Origin: Paraburkholderia sp. HP33-1
GTDB taxonomy: Bacteria; Pseudomonadota; Gammaproteobacteria; Burkholderiales; Burkholderiaceae
Assembly (NCBI RefSeq): GCF_021390595.1
Contig: NZ_JAJEJR010000002.1
Location: 2,392,387-2,456,386, forward strand
Length of the DNA: 64,000 nucleotides
Direction of reading: 5' to 3'
The translations under genes and the position numbers were made by a program. Under the pieces are notes generated by a model. That model was given only the letters and a program-made list of their open reading frames with translations, was not told the DNA's origin and did no database searches. Every line of letters begins with the position of its first letter. Within the stretch, counting starts at the first letter, position 1. Of this stretch, positions 26,942 to 35,833 are shown in pieces.

Positions 26942-27991
26942 ATGAAACCGCGCCGCCGCCCGCAATTGTCCAAACTTGCGCACTTTTTCGCGCGGCTGAG
27001 CGGCCAGACGAGGCGCGCCGTATACTGGCCGCTCAGCCCTGCGCCATCCACCGGAAAACCTCCGCTCGCCGCCGTGAACGCCAGCTCGTCCGTCCCCGCG
27101 ATATCCGCCGCCGGCATGCCTTTTGGCCTGCAGTCGGTCTGTCACACGCTCGCCAGTGCGAACGCGCATCTGGACCGCTTCGCGTGGCTCGGCGACGGAC
27201 TCGCGATCGCGCTATGGACGCGCGACACGAAGGAAGCCGAGACCGTCTACGAACGGCCCGGCCATCACACGCTGTCGTGCTATCTGGACGGCGGCTATCG
27301 CACCGAGCGCCAGAAAATGCCGGGCCGCTACGGCGCGCCGTCGCGTCTGTGCGCACTGCCCGGCGATCACGAATCGCGCTGGTGGGTGCGCGGCCACATG
27401 CATTTCATGCACCTGTACTTCCTGCCCGAGCATTTCACGCGACGCGCGGTGCTGGAGCTCGACCGCGAGCCGCGCGAATTGACGCTCGCCGACCGCACGT
27501 ATTTCGAGGACCCGCGCATTGCGAGTCTGTGTCAGTCGCTCGTCAACGAGGAGTGGCATAGTCCCGACGGTCTGCTGCGCACCAACGAGACCGCGCACGA
27601 GGTTCTGAGCCTGCTGTTGCGCGGGCAAGGCGTGCGGCGCGCGAACCTGGCGCTGAAGGGCGGACTCTCAGCCGCCACGCGGCGGCGCCTGCACGACTAT
27701 ATCGATAGTCGTCTCGCGCAGCCGTTGACGCTCGGTGAGTTGTCCAGTGTCGCGGCGCTGTCGGAATTTCATCTGGCGCGGATGTTTCGCGAGTCGTTCG
27801 GCTTGCCGCCCGCCGCGTGGATCGCGCGGCAGCGGCTCGATCGCGCGCGCACGCTGCTGCGCACGACGACGTTGCCACTCGCGCAGATTGCCGACCAATG
27901 CGGCTATGCGAACGCGAGCCACTTTAGTCACCGGTTTCGCGAGGCGATTGGGGCGACGCCGAGCGGGTATCGGCAAGCTATCGGCGTTTGA
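26942..27991 (+). CDS. AraC-family transcriptional regulator
   Basis: Product of up to 349 aa. The C-terminal ~100 residues hold two helix-turn-helix motifs (LTLGELSSVAALSEFHLARM, then FRESFG; second LAQIADQCGYANASHFSHRF). The N-terminal sensor region includes YERPGHHTLSCYLDGGYRTE. The first ~45 residues look non-family and have no ribosome site. GTG 27074 (VNASSS) or ATG 27116 (MPFGLQS) may be the real start. It is divergent from the EamA transporter and likely to control it (inference). The effector is unknown. Confidence 0.85.
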   Translation: MKPRRRPQLSKLAHFFARLSGQTRRAVYWPLSPAPSTGKPPLAAVNASSSVPAISAAGMPFGLQSVCHTLASANAHLDRFAWLGDGLAIALWTRDTKEAETVYERPGHHTLSCYLDGGYRTERQKMPGRYGAPSRLCALPGDHESRWWVRGHMHFMHLYFLPEHFTRRAVLELDREPRELTLADRTYFEDPRIASLCQSLVNEEWHSPDGLLRTNETAHEVLSLLLRGQGVRRANLALKGGLSAATRRRLHDYIDSRLAQPLTLGELSSVAALSEFHLARMFRESFGLPPAAWIARQRLDRARTLLRTTTLPLAQIADQCGYANASHFSHRFREAIGATPSGYRQAIGV

Positions 27992-28016
27992 GTTTTGCGT
28001 TTCAGTTAGCTCCGCG

Positions 28017-31000
28017 TCATGGCAGCGCCATCGCCAGCACGCGCGCGACGTGGATCGCGTCGACGCCCGCGCCGTCGTGAATCTGATGCCGGCAGCTGGT
28101 ACCGTCGGCAACCATCACCGTAGCGGCGTCGAGCTTGCGCACCGCGGGCAGCAGCGACAGCTCCGCCATCGCCTGCGACCTCGCGTAGTGCTCCGCTTCG
28201 TAACCGAAGCTGCCGGCCATGCCGCAGCACGATGATTCGACCGTCGATACCTTCAATTCGGGAATCCACTTCAGCACGGTCTGCACCGGCGTGAATGCGT
28301 CGAACGCCTTCTGATGGCAGTGACCATGCACGAGCGCCTGCTGCATCGGCAGCGGTTTCAATTCGAGCTGCAAACGTCCGGCCTTTTCTTCGCGCACGAG
28401 AAATTCCTCGAAGAGAAACGCATGCTGCGCGAGGCGCCGCGCTTCGTCGCCGAAACCGTATTGCAGGAATTCGTCTCGCAACGACAGCAGGCACGATGGC
28501 TCAAGCCCCACCACCGGCACGCCGCGCTCGACGAACGGCCGGAACAGATCGAGCATGCGCCGCGCTTCCTGCTTCGCTTCGTCGACGAGGCCCGCGGCGA
28601 GAAACGTGCGGCCGCAACACACGGGACGCTCGCCTGGGCGTGCGTTGAAGTGGACCGTGTAGCCTGCCGCTTCGAGCACCTGTTGCGCGGCACGCGCGTT
28701 GTCGGGCTCGAGATGGTTGTTGAAGGTGTCGACGAACAGCATGACCTCTTTCAGAGCGGGGACTTGCGTCGCGTTGCGTGAGGACTGCGTGGACACGGCA
28801 TCGGCCAGAAACGCCCTCTTGAACCTTGGCAAGCTCCGCTCAGTCGCGAACCCGACCGAGCGCTTGAACCACGTCGACAGCACTGGCACGTTGTCCGCGA
28901 GCGCCAGCAGTCCCGGCATGCGGCTCGCCGCGCCCGCATAGCGCGGCATGAACCCGACCAGCCTGTCGCGCAACCGCACGCCATGCGTTTTCGCACGCGC
29001 CGCCCGTGCCTCGATCTTGAACTTCGCCATATCGACGCCGGTCGGGCAATCACGCTTGCAGCCCTTGCACGACACACACAGGTCGAGCGTTTCCTTCACG
29101 TCATCGCTCGCAAGCCCGCTTTCGCCGAGCTGCCCTGAAATCGCGAGCCGCAACGTGTTGGCCCGCCCGCGCGTCAGATGCTGCTCGTCCTTCGTCACGC
29201 GATAGCTCGGGCACATCGTGCCTGCGTCGAACTTGCGACAGTGGCCGTTGTTGTTGCACATCTCGACCGCTTTCGCGAGGCCGCCGCTCAGATCGTCGCC
29301 GCTGCCGGGCGCGCTTTCTTTCCCGGTCAGCGGATTGCGCTCGACGTTCCACGCCGACCAGTCGAGTGCCGTATCGATGCGCTGTTCGCGATAGCCCGGC
29401 GCGAAGCGGAAATTGCGCGCGTCGTCCATCTTCGGCGGACGCACGATCTTGTCGGGATTGAAGCGGTTGTCCGGATCGAACAGCGCCTTGATCTCGCTGA
29501 ACGCCTCGTTGAGCCTCGGCCCGTACTGCCACGCGACCCATTCGCCACGGCACAGTCCATCGCCATGCTCACCGGAATATGCACCCTTGTACTCGCGCAC
29601 GAGCGCGGCCGCTTCTTCGGCGATCGCGCGCATCTTCGTTGCGCCGTCGCGGCGCATGTCGAGAATCGGCCGCACGTGCAGCGTGCCGACGCTCGCATGC
29701 GCGTACCACGTGCCTTCGGTGCCGTGGCGATGAAACACGTCGGTCAGGCGGCTCGTGTAGTCGGCGAGATGTTCGAGCGGTACCGCGCAATCTTCGATAA
29801 AGGACACCGGCTTGCCGTCGCCCTTCATGCTCATCATGATGTTGAGCCCGGCCTTGCGCACTTCCCACAGCGCTTTCTGCGCATTGGCGTCCGGCATCTC
29901 GACGACCGCATCGGGCAAGCCCAGCTCGCCCATCAATTCGGTGAGTTGCTTCAGCGAGGCGAGCTGCGCGTCGCGATCCTCCCCCGCGAACTCGACGAGC
30001 AGTATTGCCTGCGGCTCGCCGACCAGCGCCTTCTCGATCACCGGACGAAACGCGGGATTGCTCAACGCGAGATCGATCATCGTGCGATCGACCAGTTCGA
30101 CCGCGACCGGCTTCAGCTTGACGATGTGCTGCGTAAGCGCCATCGACTGCCGGAAGGTCGGAAAGTTGACCACGCCGAGCGCCTTGTGCGCGGGCAGCGG
30201 CGCGAGCTTCAGCGTGATCTGCCGGCTGAACGCCAACGTGCCTTCCGAGCCGACCAGCAGATGCGCGAGGTTCGCGCTGCCGTCGTCGGTATAAGCGCGC
30301 GGATTCTGGCAGTCGAACAGATCGATGTTGTAGCCCGCGACGCGACGCAGCACCTTCGGCACACGCGCGACGATTTCGTCACGCTCGCGTTGCGCGATCC
30401 GCGTAACACCCGCGACGATCCGCTGCAAACGCTCGCCTTGCGGCGGGTCGCGCAGCGACGCGAAGCGCGCTTCGCTGCCATCGGCGAGAATCGCGTCGAT
30501 CGCATCGACGTTGTGCACCATGTTGCCGTATTCGATCGAGCGAGAGCCGCACGAGTTGTTGCCGGCCATGCCGCCGATCGTGCACTGCGCGGCTGTCGAT
30601 ACATCGACCGGAAACCACAGCCCATGCGGCTTCAGCCACGCGTTCAGATGATCGAGCACGACGCCGGGCTCGACCGTCACGGTGCGCGCGTCGGCATCGA
30701 ACGCGACGATGTTGTTGAGCCACTTGCTGGTGTCGACGACGAGCGCTTCGCCGACCGTCTGCCCGCACTGGCTCGTGCCCGCGCCGCGCGCGAGCAGCGG
30801 CACTTTCTCGCTGCGCGCGATCTCGAGCGCGATGCGCAGATCGCCCTGATCGCGCGGCACCACGACGCCGACCGGCATGATCTGATAGATCGACGCATCG
30901 GTAGCGTAGCGGCCGCGGCTGGCGAGATCGAACAGCACGTCGCCGCGCAGCGATTTGCGCAGATGCTGCGCGAGCGGACTCAGCGCACGCGCGGCGGAGG

Positions 31001-31049
31001 GGACCAGATGGATCGGCTTGACGAGCAAGCCCGCAGTGGGATTCGTCAT
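28017..31049 (-). CDS. YdiJ-like FAD-binding and Fe-S dehydrogenase (D-2-hydroxy acid type)
   Basis: Product of 1010 aa, matching the length of E. coli YdiJ-type D-2-hydroxyglutarate dehydrogenases. The N-terminal FAD-binding type-4 domain has VPLLARGAGTSQCGQTVGEA and IGGMAGNNSCGSRSIEYGNM. The FAD-oxidase C-terminal domain follows, then Fe-S ligands (CNNNGHCRKFDAGTMCPSY and CVSCKGCKRDCP), and two CCG heterodisulfide-type domains (CCGRTF, SSCCGMAGSFGYE). It is membrane-associated or cytoplasmic and oxidises a 2-hydroxy acid to a 2-oxo acid. It is last in a leftward operon after the hydratase-like gene. The much longer open frame upstream overlaps that gene and is not used. Confidence 0.9.
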   Translation of the reverse strand: MTNPTAGLLVKPIHLVPSAARALSPLAQHLRKSLRGDVLFDLASRGRYATDASIYQIMPVGVVVPRDQGDLRIALEIARSEKVPLLARGAGTSQCGQTVGEALVVDTSKWLNNIVAFDADARTVTVEPGVVLDHLNAWLKPHGLWFPVDVSTAAQCTIGGMAGNNSCGSRSIEYGNMVHNVDAIDAILADGSEARFASLRDPPQGERLQRIVAGVTRIAQRERDEIVARVPKVLRRVAGYNIDLFDCQNPRAYTDDGSANLAHLLVGSEGTLAFSRQITLKLAPLPAHKALGVVNFPTFRQSMALTQHIVKLKPVAVELVDRTMIDLALSNPAFRPVIEKALVGEPQAILLVEFAGEDRDAQLASLKQLTELMGELGLPDAVVEMPDANAQKALWEVRKAGLNIMMSMKGDGKPVSFIEDCAVPLEHLADYTSRLTDVFHRHGTEGTWYAHASVGTLHVRPILDMRRDGATKMRAIAEEAAALVREYKGAYSGEHGDGLCRGEWVAWQYGPRLNEAFSEIKALFDPDNRFNPDKIVRPPKMDDARNFRFAPGYREQRIDTALDWSAWNVERNPLTGKESAPGSGDDLSGGLAKAVEMCNNNGHCRKFDAGTMCPSYRVTKDEQHLTRGRANTLRLAISGQLGESGLASDDVKETLDLCVSCKGCKRDCPTGVDMAKFKIEARAARAKTHGVRLRDRLVGFMPRYAGAASRMPGLLALADNVPVLSTWFKRSVGFATERSLPRFKRAFLADAVSTQSSRNATQVPALKEVMLFVDTFNNHLEPDNARAAQQVLEAAGYTVHFNARPGERPVCCGRTFLAAGLVDEAKQEARRMLDLFRPFVERGVPVVGLEPSCLLSLRDEFLQYGFGDEARRLAQHAFLFEEFLVREEKAGRLQLELKPLPMQQALVHGHCHQKAFDAFTPVQTVLKWIPELKVSTVESSCCGMAGSFGYEAEHYARSQAMAELSLLPAVRKLDAATVMVADGTSCRHQIHDGAGVDAIHVARVLAMALP

Positions 31050-31096
31050 TTCGTCGGCCTGTGAGTGGTGCGCCGAAACCGCGCGGCTCGAATTAC

Positions 31097-31846
31097 CTAG
31101 TACAACGTGAATTGGACCGGCGCGAGTCCTTCGATATGCCCGCTCACGATGCCCACCTCGCGCGGAAAAAACATGCCGGTGTACGAACCCGCCGTAATTA
31201 CCATCTCCGGCGTCACGGCGACGCCACGTGAACTCGCGTGATTGACGAGCCACGTGAGCAGGCGCCGCGGATCGCCGGCCGGATTCGCGGGCGTCGTTTC
31301 GACGACATCGCGTCCATTGAACTCGAAACGCAGCGATGGTGCGACAAACGGAAAATCCTCGCGATACCGCGTGAATTCGCCGACGATCAGCGCGCCATGA
31401 TTCTGCAGGTCCGCGAGCTGCGCGAGCTTGTCGACGGCGGGCCACGCGGCATAGCGGCTCGCGACGATCTCGATGGTCGCGCCGATCGAGCCGATGCCCG
31501 CGAGCACTTCGTCTTCGTCATAAGGTGTCGCGCACGGCTCGAAACGTCGGCCGAAACGGAATGCGACTTCGAGTTCGAGCCCAAGCGGCGCGAAACCTTC
31601 GCGCGACAGACGCGCGCCGTCAGCGTGCAGATCGGTGTCAGGCAATGGCGCGCCCTGAATCGGTCCGCTCGACGATTTCGCGCCGATCTTCCAGCCACCG
31701 ATTCGCGCGCCGCACGCACTCAGGATCTCGTGCTGGATTGCGTAGGCCGCGGCGGCATCGGAAGGAAGCTGCTCCTGCGGCAACGCATCGAGCGTGGTAC
31801 GAGCGCGACTCGCATCGGCAAGAAGCTGGCCCAGTGAAGTCGTCAT
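31097..31846 (-). CDS. 2-keto-4-pentenoate hydratase / FAH-related protein
   Basis: Product of 249 aa. The N-terminal helix is followed by GGWKIGAKSSSGPIQGAPL, and metal-ligand Glu residues lie in GLELEVAFRFG (residues ~95-105). The family segment ITAGSYTGMFFP and a basic tail follow. Members hydrate 2-oxo-4-enoates or decarboxylate 2-oxo-3-enoates. It lies between the transporter and the dehydrogenase and probably acts on the same substrate family. A few nucleotides separate it from the transporter stop, suggesting coupling. The exact substrate is not inferable. Confidence 0.82.
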   Translation of the reverse strand: MTTSLGQLLADASRARTTLDALPQEQLPSDAAAAYAIQHEILSACGARIGGWKIGAKSSSGPIQGAPLPDTDLHADGARLSREGFAPLGLELEVAFRFGRRFEPCATPYDEDEVLAGIGSIGATIEIVASRYAAWPAVDKLAQLADLQNHGALIVGEFTRYREDFPFVAPSLRFEFNGRDVVETTPANPAGDPRRLLTWLVNHASSRGVAVTPEMVITAGSYTGMFFPREVGIVSGHIEGLAPVQFTLY

Positions 31847-31849
31847 GTT

Positions 31850-33136
31850 TTACACGCCCATGCTGGTGGAAACCTGCCCCTTCTCCGCAGCGTCGAATTC
31901 GAAGCGGCTCTCCGGCTGCATCCGAAACGCGAGCACAACGCCAACACCCATCAGCAACATGCTGCCGAGGAACGGCAGATCCCAGTTGCCGAAGTAGTCG
32001 ATCAGAAAACCGCCCATCACCGGCGAGATGATCGCGGCGAGCGCCGAGCCCGTATTCATCATGCCGCTCGCGGTGCCGGAGAATGCCGGCGCGATGTCCA
32101 TCGGGATCGCCCACATCGGGCCGATCGTCATCTCGGCGAAGAAGAAGCCCGAGGCGAGACAGACGATCGACAGCGTCAGGTCATGCGTGAACATCAACGG
32201 AATCAGCGACAGCAGGCAGAACAGCATGCACACCGACACCATCCAGCTGCGCGCGCGTTTGAGGCTGCCGGTGCGCTTGAAGATCGCATCGGTGACGATG
32301 CCGCCGAGCGTATCGCCGATCACGCCGGCAAAGAACACGACCGACGCGAAGATCGCCGACTTCTGCAATTGCAGATGATGGTTGTGCAGGAAGTACAGCG
32401 GAATCCAGCTCAGGAACAGCCACAGCGTCCAGCCGTAGCAGAAGTAGACGATCGTGACCGGCGTCATGCGGCGAAACAGCTTGCCCCACGGCAGACCGGC
32501 TATTTTCGGCTTCGGCGTGGGCAGCACGGCGAGTTCTTCCGGCGTGATGCGCGGATGATCTTTCGGGTGCTCGGTGAACGTCAGCGCCCAAATGACGACC
32601 CACACCAGACTCAGCGCGCCGCAGATAAAGAACGATTCGCGCCAGCCCCAGGTGGTCATGACGATCACGATGAGCGCCGGCGCGACCGCATTGCCGACTC
32701 GCGACGCCGCGTGCGTGATGCCCTGCGCGAAGCCGCGCTTTTCTTTCGCGACCCAGCGCGACATCGCCGAGGTTGCCGCCGGGAACGTCGCGCCTTCACC
32801 GAAACCGAGCACGAGCCGCGCGGCGAGGAGCGTTGCGAGCCCGCCCGCGAGGCCCGTGAACACCGTCGCGAGACCCCAGATCGCGCCGCAGAACAGCAGC
32901 GTGCGTCGCGCGCCGAAGCGATCGCTGACCCAGCCGCCGATCACCTGAAACAGCAGATACGGATACGCGAAGGCCGAGAACACGAGGCCGACCTGCGTAT
33001 GCGTGAGATTGAATTCCTTGCCGAAACCCGCGGCCGCGGTGCTGACGTTCACGCGATCGAGGTACGTGATGAAGTACATGATGCAGAGCATCAGTAGAAC
33101 GATACTGCTCGCACTGGTCAAACGAAACCGCTTCAT
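31850..33136 (-). CDS. MFS transporter, anion:cation symporter (DgoT-like) type
   Basis: Product of 428 aa with 12 predicted helices. The MFS loop 2-3 motif is GWVSDRFGARRTLLF, and LDRVNVSTAAAGFGKEFNLT near the start is characteristic of the organic-anion symporter group (galactonate, phthalate, hexuronate). It imports an organic acid for the enzymes in its operon. GGAGA is 7 nt before MKRFRL; an upstream ATG has no ribosome site. The gene is 190 nt downstream of the aminotransferase in the same direction. Confidence 0.9.
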   Translation of the reverse strand: MKRFRLTSASSIVLLMLCIMYFITYLDRVNVSTAAAGFGKEFNLTHTQVGLVFSAFAYPYLLFQVIGGWVSDRFGARRTLLFCGAIWGLATVFTGLAGGLATLLAARLVLGFGEGATFPAATSAMSRWVAKEKRGFAQGITHAASRVGNAVAPALIVIVMTTWGWRESFFICGALSLVWVVIWALTFTEHPKDHPRITPEELAVLPTPKPKIAGLPWGKLFRRMTPVTIVYFCYGWTLWLFLSWIPLYFLHNHHLQLQKSAIFASVVFFAGVIGDTLGGIVTDAIFKRTGSLKRARSWMVSVCMLFCLLSLIPLMFTHDLTLSIVCLASGFFFAEMTIGPMWAIPMDIAPAFSGTASGMMNTGSALAAIISPVMGGFLIDYFGNWDLPFLGSMLLMGVGVVLAFRMQPESRFEFDAAEKGQVSTSMGV

Positions 33137-33326
33137 CGACTCTCTCCATGGCATGTGTCGACGGCGCGTCTGAGGTGGCGCGCTGCGTCGTCGCCCGTCG
33201 GCGGCGACGGCCGCTACGGACGCATTGCATGTGAATCTGGCCGCGTTCTGTGCGCGGCTTGATGAGGGAAGCGCTCCCTGGTGTTGCGGATTGTTCTGGT
33301 CTCCCCCTACGAACACCGCCCGGCAA

Positions 33327-34547
33327 TCAGGCCGCGGCCTTCAACCCCGGCGTTTTCGGCGCCTGGCTCAACCACTCCATCGCTGCCGACATGCCGCTTT
33401 CCTTGACCGGCACGCCAGCGAGCCGCAGACCCATTTCGCAGCCGGCCAGGGTCGCGAGCAGCATCAGGTCGTTGCAATCGCCGAGATGGCCGATGCGGAA
33501 CATTCGGCCTTTCATCTTGCCGAGGCCCGTGCCGAGCGACATGTCGAAGCGTTCGTAGATCAGCTTGCGAACCGCGTCGGCATCGACGCCCTCGGGCATC
33601 ATCACGCCGGTGAGCACCGGGCTATAGACGGCGGGATCGGCGCACTGGATTTCCAGCCCCCACGCGCGCACCGCGCGGCGCGTCGCTTCGGCGAGCCGCT
33701 CGTGACGCGCGAACACGTTGTCGAGCCCTTCGCCGAGAATCATCTCGATCGCTTCGTGCAAGCCGTACAGCAGGTTCGTGTTCGGCGTGTACGGCCAGTA
33801 GCCGGACTTGTTCATCTCGACGATTTCTTGCCAGTCCCAGAAGCTGCGCGGCAGCTTCGCGTGCTGGTTCGCGGCCATCGCCTTCGGCGAGATCGCGTTG
33901 AAGCTGATGCCTGGCGGCAGCATCAAGCCCTTTTGCGAACCCGACACGGTCACGTCGACACCCCATTCGTCGTGGCGATAATCAGCGCACGCGAGACCGG
34001 AGATCGTGTCGACGAGCAGCAGCGCCGGATGGCCCGCGGCGTCGATCGCCCGGCGCACGGCGGCGATGTCGGACGTGACGCCGGTCGAGGTTTCGTTGTG
34101 CACGACGCAGACCGCCTTGATCGCATGCTGCGCATCGGCGCGCAGACGCTCTTCGATCATCTGCGGCTGCACGCCGCGCCGCCAGCCTTCGATGCCTGGC
34201 AGCCCCAGGAATTCGGGCTTCAAGCCGAGCTTCTCGGCCATCTTTTTCCACAGCGTCGCGAAGTGGCCGGTCTCGAACATCAGCACGGGATCGCCCGGGC
34301 TCAGCGTATTGGACAGCGCCGCTTCCCACGCGCCCGTGCCGGACGCCGGATAGATCACGACCGGCTGCTGCGTCTTGAAGATTTTCTTGATGCCGTCGAG
34401 CACCTTGAGGCCCAGTTCACCGAACTCGGGGCCGCGATGATCGATGGTCGGATAGCTCATCGCGCGGAGGATGCGATCGGGCACCGGACTCGGCCCCGGA
34501 ATCTGCAGGAAGTGACGGCCAGCGGGATGAAAATCTAGCTTTAGCAT
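33327..34547 (-). CDS. Class V aminotransferase (serine/alanine-glyoxylate type)
   Basis: Product of 406 aa, a PLP enzyme of the AGXT group. Motifs are IPGPSPVPDRILRAM at the N-terminus, YPASGTGAWEAALSNTLSPG for phosphate binding, and SGSQKGLMLPPGISF with the Schiff-base Lys. Members transfer amino groups from Ser or Ala to glyoxylate. It is the first gene of the leftward operon, so the pathway may generate glyoxylate or a related oxo acid (inference). GGAG lies 7 nt before MLKLDF. Its upstream region carries a perfect 14-bp palindrome shared with the GntR gene. Confidence 0.9.
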   Translation of the reverse strand: MLKLDFHPAGRHFLQIPGPSPVPDRILRAMSYPTIDHRGPEFGELGLKVLDGIKKIFKTQQPVVIYPASGTGAWEAALSNTLSPGDPVLMFETGHFATLWKKMAEKLGLKPEFLGLPGIEGWRRGVQPQMIEERLRADAQHAIKAVCVVHNETSTGVTSDIAAVRRAIDAAGHPALLLVDTISGLACADYRHDEWGVDVTVSGSQKGLMLPPGISFNAISPKAMAANQHAKLPRSFWDWQEIVEMNKSGYWPYTPNTNLLYGLHEAIEMILGEGLDNVFARHERLAEATRRAVRAWGLEIQCADPAVYSPVLTGVMMPEGVDADAVRKLIYERFDMSLGTGLGKMKGRMFRIGHLGDCNDLMLLATLAGCEMGLRLAGVPVKESGMSAAMEWLSQAPKTPGLKAAA

Positions 34548-34565
34548 CAGGCTTCTCCGATTGAA

Positions 34566-34579
34566 TTTTGCATGCAAAA
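34566..34579. promoter_or_regulatory. GntR operator 1, perfect palindrome
   Basis: TTTTGCATGCAAAA, a perfect 14-bp dyad in the divergent gap, 19 nt upstream of the aminotransferase start codon. It is nearly identical to the site at 34713-34726. Confidence 0.75.
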
Positions 34580-34712
34580 AACTATATCAGAGGTACGGTG
34601 ACGCTCCCAAGACGAAATTCGGCTGTTGACGCCCCGTGTTTACCCTCGTTTGTGCAGTGATTAACTAATCGATAGCGTTCCGATAAAATTCCACATCATG
34701 TGAAGCTGAGGT

Positions 34713-34726
34713 TTTTGTATGCAAAA
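34713..34726. promoter_or_regulatory. GntR operator 2 overlapping its own start codon
   Basis: TTTTGTATGCAAAA, 13 of 14 matches to operator 1. The ATG at 34719 is inside the dyad, so the protein would block its own gene. This is strong sequence evidence for autoregulation. Confidence 0.75.
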
Positions 34727-35450
34727 TTCGGATTTCGATGCGGGTCTGGCCGCTGCCCCGCTGATGCCGAAGGTCGAGCGTCAGCGCCTGCACGACACGG
34801 TGGTGGAGCACATCCGCCGCTTTATCGTCGAGGGGGTGCTGGAGCCCGGCAAGAAACTGAACGAGCGCGAGTTGTGCGAAACGCTCGGCATTTCGCGCAC
34901 ACCGCTACGCGAAGCGCTGAAGGTGCTGGCTGCCGAAGGGCTGATCGAGATTTCGCCGAACCGGGGCGCGTCGGTATCGAAGATGTCGGAAGCGGAAGTG
35001 CGCGAAACGTTCGAATTGATGAGCGGCCTCGAAGCGTTTTCAGGCGAACTCGCCGCCGAGCGCATCACCGTGGCCGAGCTCGCCGAGATCAAGGCGCTGC
35101 ATTACGCGATGCTCGCGTGCCGCGCGCAGAACGATCTGCCGGGCTACTACAGCCGCAACCAAGCGATCCACGACAAGATCAACGAAGCGGCGAGAAATTC
35201 GGCGCTGCGGCAGATGTATGTGTCGGTCAACCGTCGGCTGCAGGCGCTGCGCTTTCGCTCGAACTATCAGACGCCGAAGTGGGACCGCGCGATTCACGAC
35301 CACGACGAAATGCTGAAGGCGCTGGAGGCTCGCGACGGGAAGAAGCTCAGCGCGATTCTGCGGCAGCATCTGCTTGATAAGCGGGATGCGGTTTTGCAGG
35401 TGCAGACGCAGGAGGTAGTGGTGGCTTCGCCTTCTGTGTTGAAGGCATGA
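34719..35450 (+). CDS. GntR-family (FCD) transcriptional regulator
   Basis: Product of 243 aa. The winged helix-turn-helix spans residues ~20-85 (EPGKKLNERELCETLGISRT, then PLREALKVLAAEGLIEI). The C-terminal all-helical FCD ligand domain includes the metal/ligand His pattern (IHDKINEAARN; RAIHDHDEMLKAL). The gene is divergent from the aminotransferase-MFS-hydratase-dehydrogenase operon and is almost certainly its regulator. Two near-identical palindromes, one before the operon and one across its own start codon, support repression of both, relieved by an organic-acid effector (inference). Confidence 0.92.
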   Translation: MQNSDFDAGLAAAPLMPKVERQRLHDTVVEHIRRFIVEGVLEPGKKLNERELCETLGISRTPLREALKVLAAEGLIEISPNRGASVSKMSEAEVRETFELMSGLEAFSGELAAERITVAELAEIKALHYAMLACRAQNDLPGYYSRNQAIHDKINEAARNSALRQMYVSVNRRLQALRFRSNYQTPKWDRAIHDHDEMLKALEARDGKKLSAILRQHLLDKRDAVLQVQTQEVVVASPSVLKA

Positions 35451-35833
35451 CGCGGAAAACTCATGCGGAGTCCCGCTCCACTCGCCCACCGGCAAACAAA
35501 ACTTGTCCACCTAAATTGTTGGCAAGCCTGTGGACAACCTTCGCACAGCGACCTTAAGTGCTTGAAGCGTGAGAATTTTCTGCGTGCGGCGCACGCATAG
35601 GCAGTGAGCGTCGCTATGGAGTCCGTGATAGTGGCTACCTTGCTTCGCAAGGATGCCGTATCACCCGCAGCGACTTCAAAGTGCAGTTGTCCACACAATT
35701 TGGGAACAAGCTTGTGGACAACCTGCGCACAGGCCCGCCAAGTGATTGATGCGGCAGGCCTATCGTTCGCGGATGCGGCAGCGGGCAGCGGCACGCGTGA
35801 GCGTTCTATATGTAAACAGACCCTGGTAACGAC
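35451..35833. other. Gap with a duplicated TTGTCCAC/GTGGACAA element
   Basis: 383 nt without a protein gene. It contains two ~70-bp related copies (next entry). Between them lies a GC-rich segment with short dyads, for example CCTTGCTTCGCAAGG near 35637-35651. Confidence 0.5.
35503..35756 (+). repeat. Two related ~70-bp copies with DnaA-box-like arms
   Basis: Copy 1 at 35503-35570 and copy 2 at 35687-35756. Each has TTGTCCAC, an AT-containing middle of about 17 nt (AAATTGTTGG / AATTTGGGAA), TGTGGACAA, then ACCT-n-CGCACAG and AAGTG-n-TTGA. The inverted TTGTCCAC...GTGGACAA arms could form a hairpin, or represent DnaA-box-like sites (one mismatch from TTATCCACA). Confidence 0.7.
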
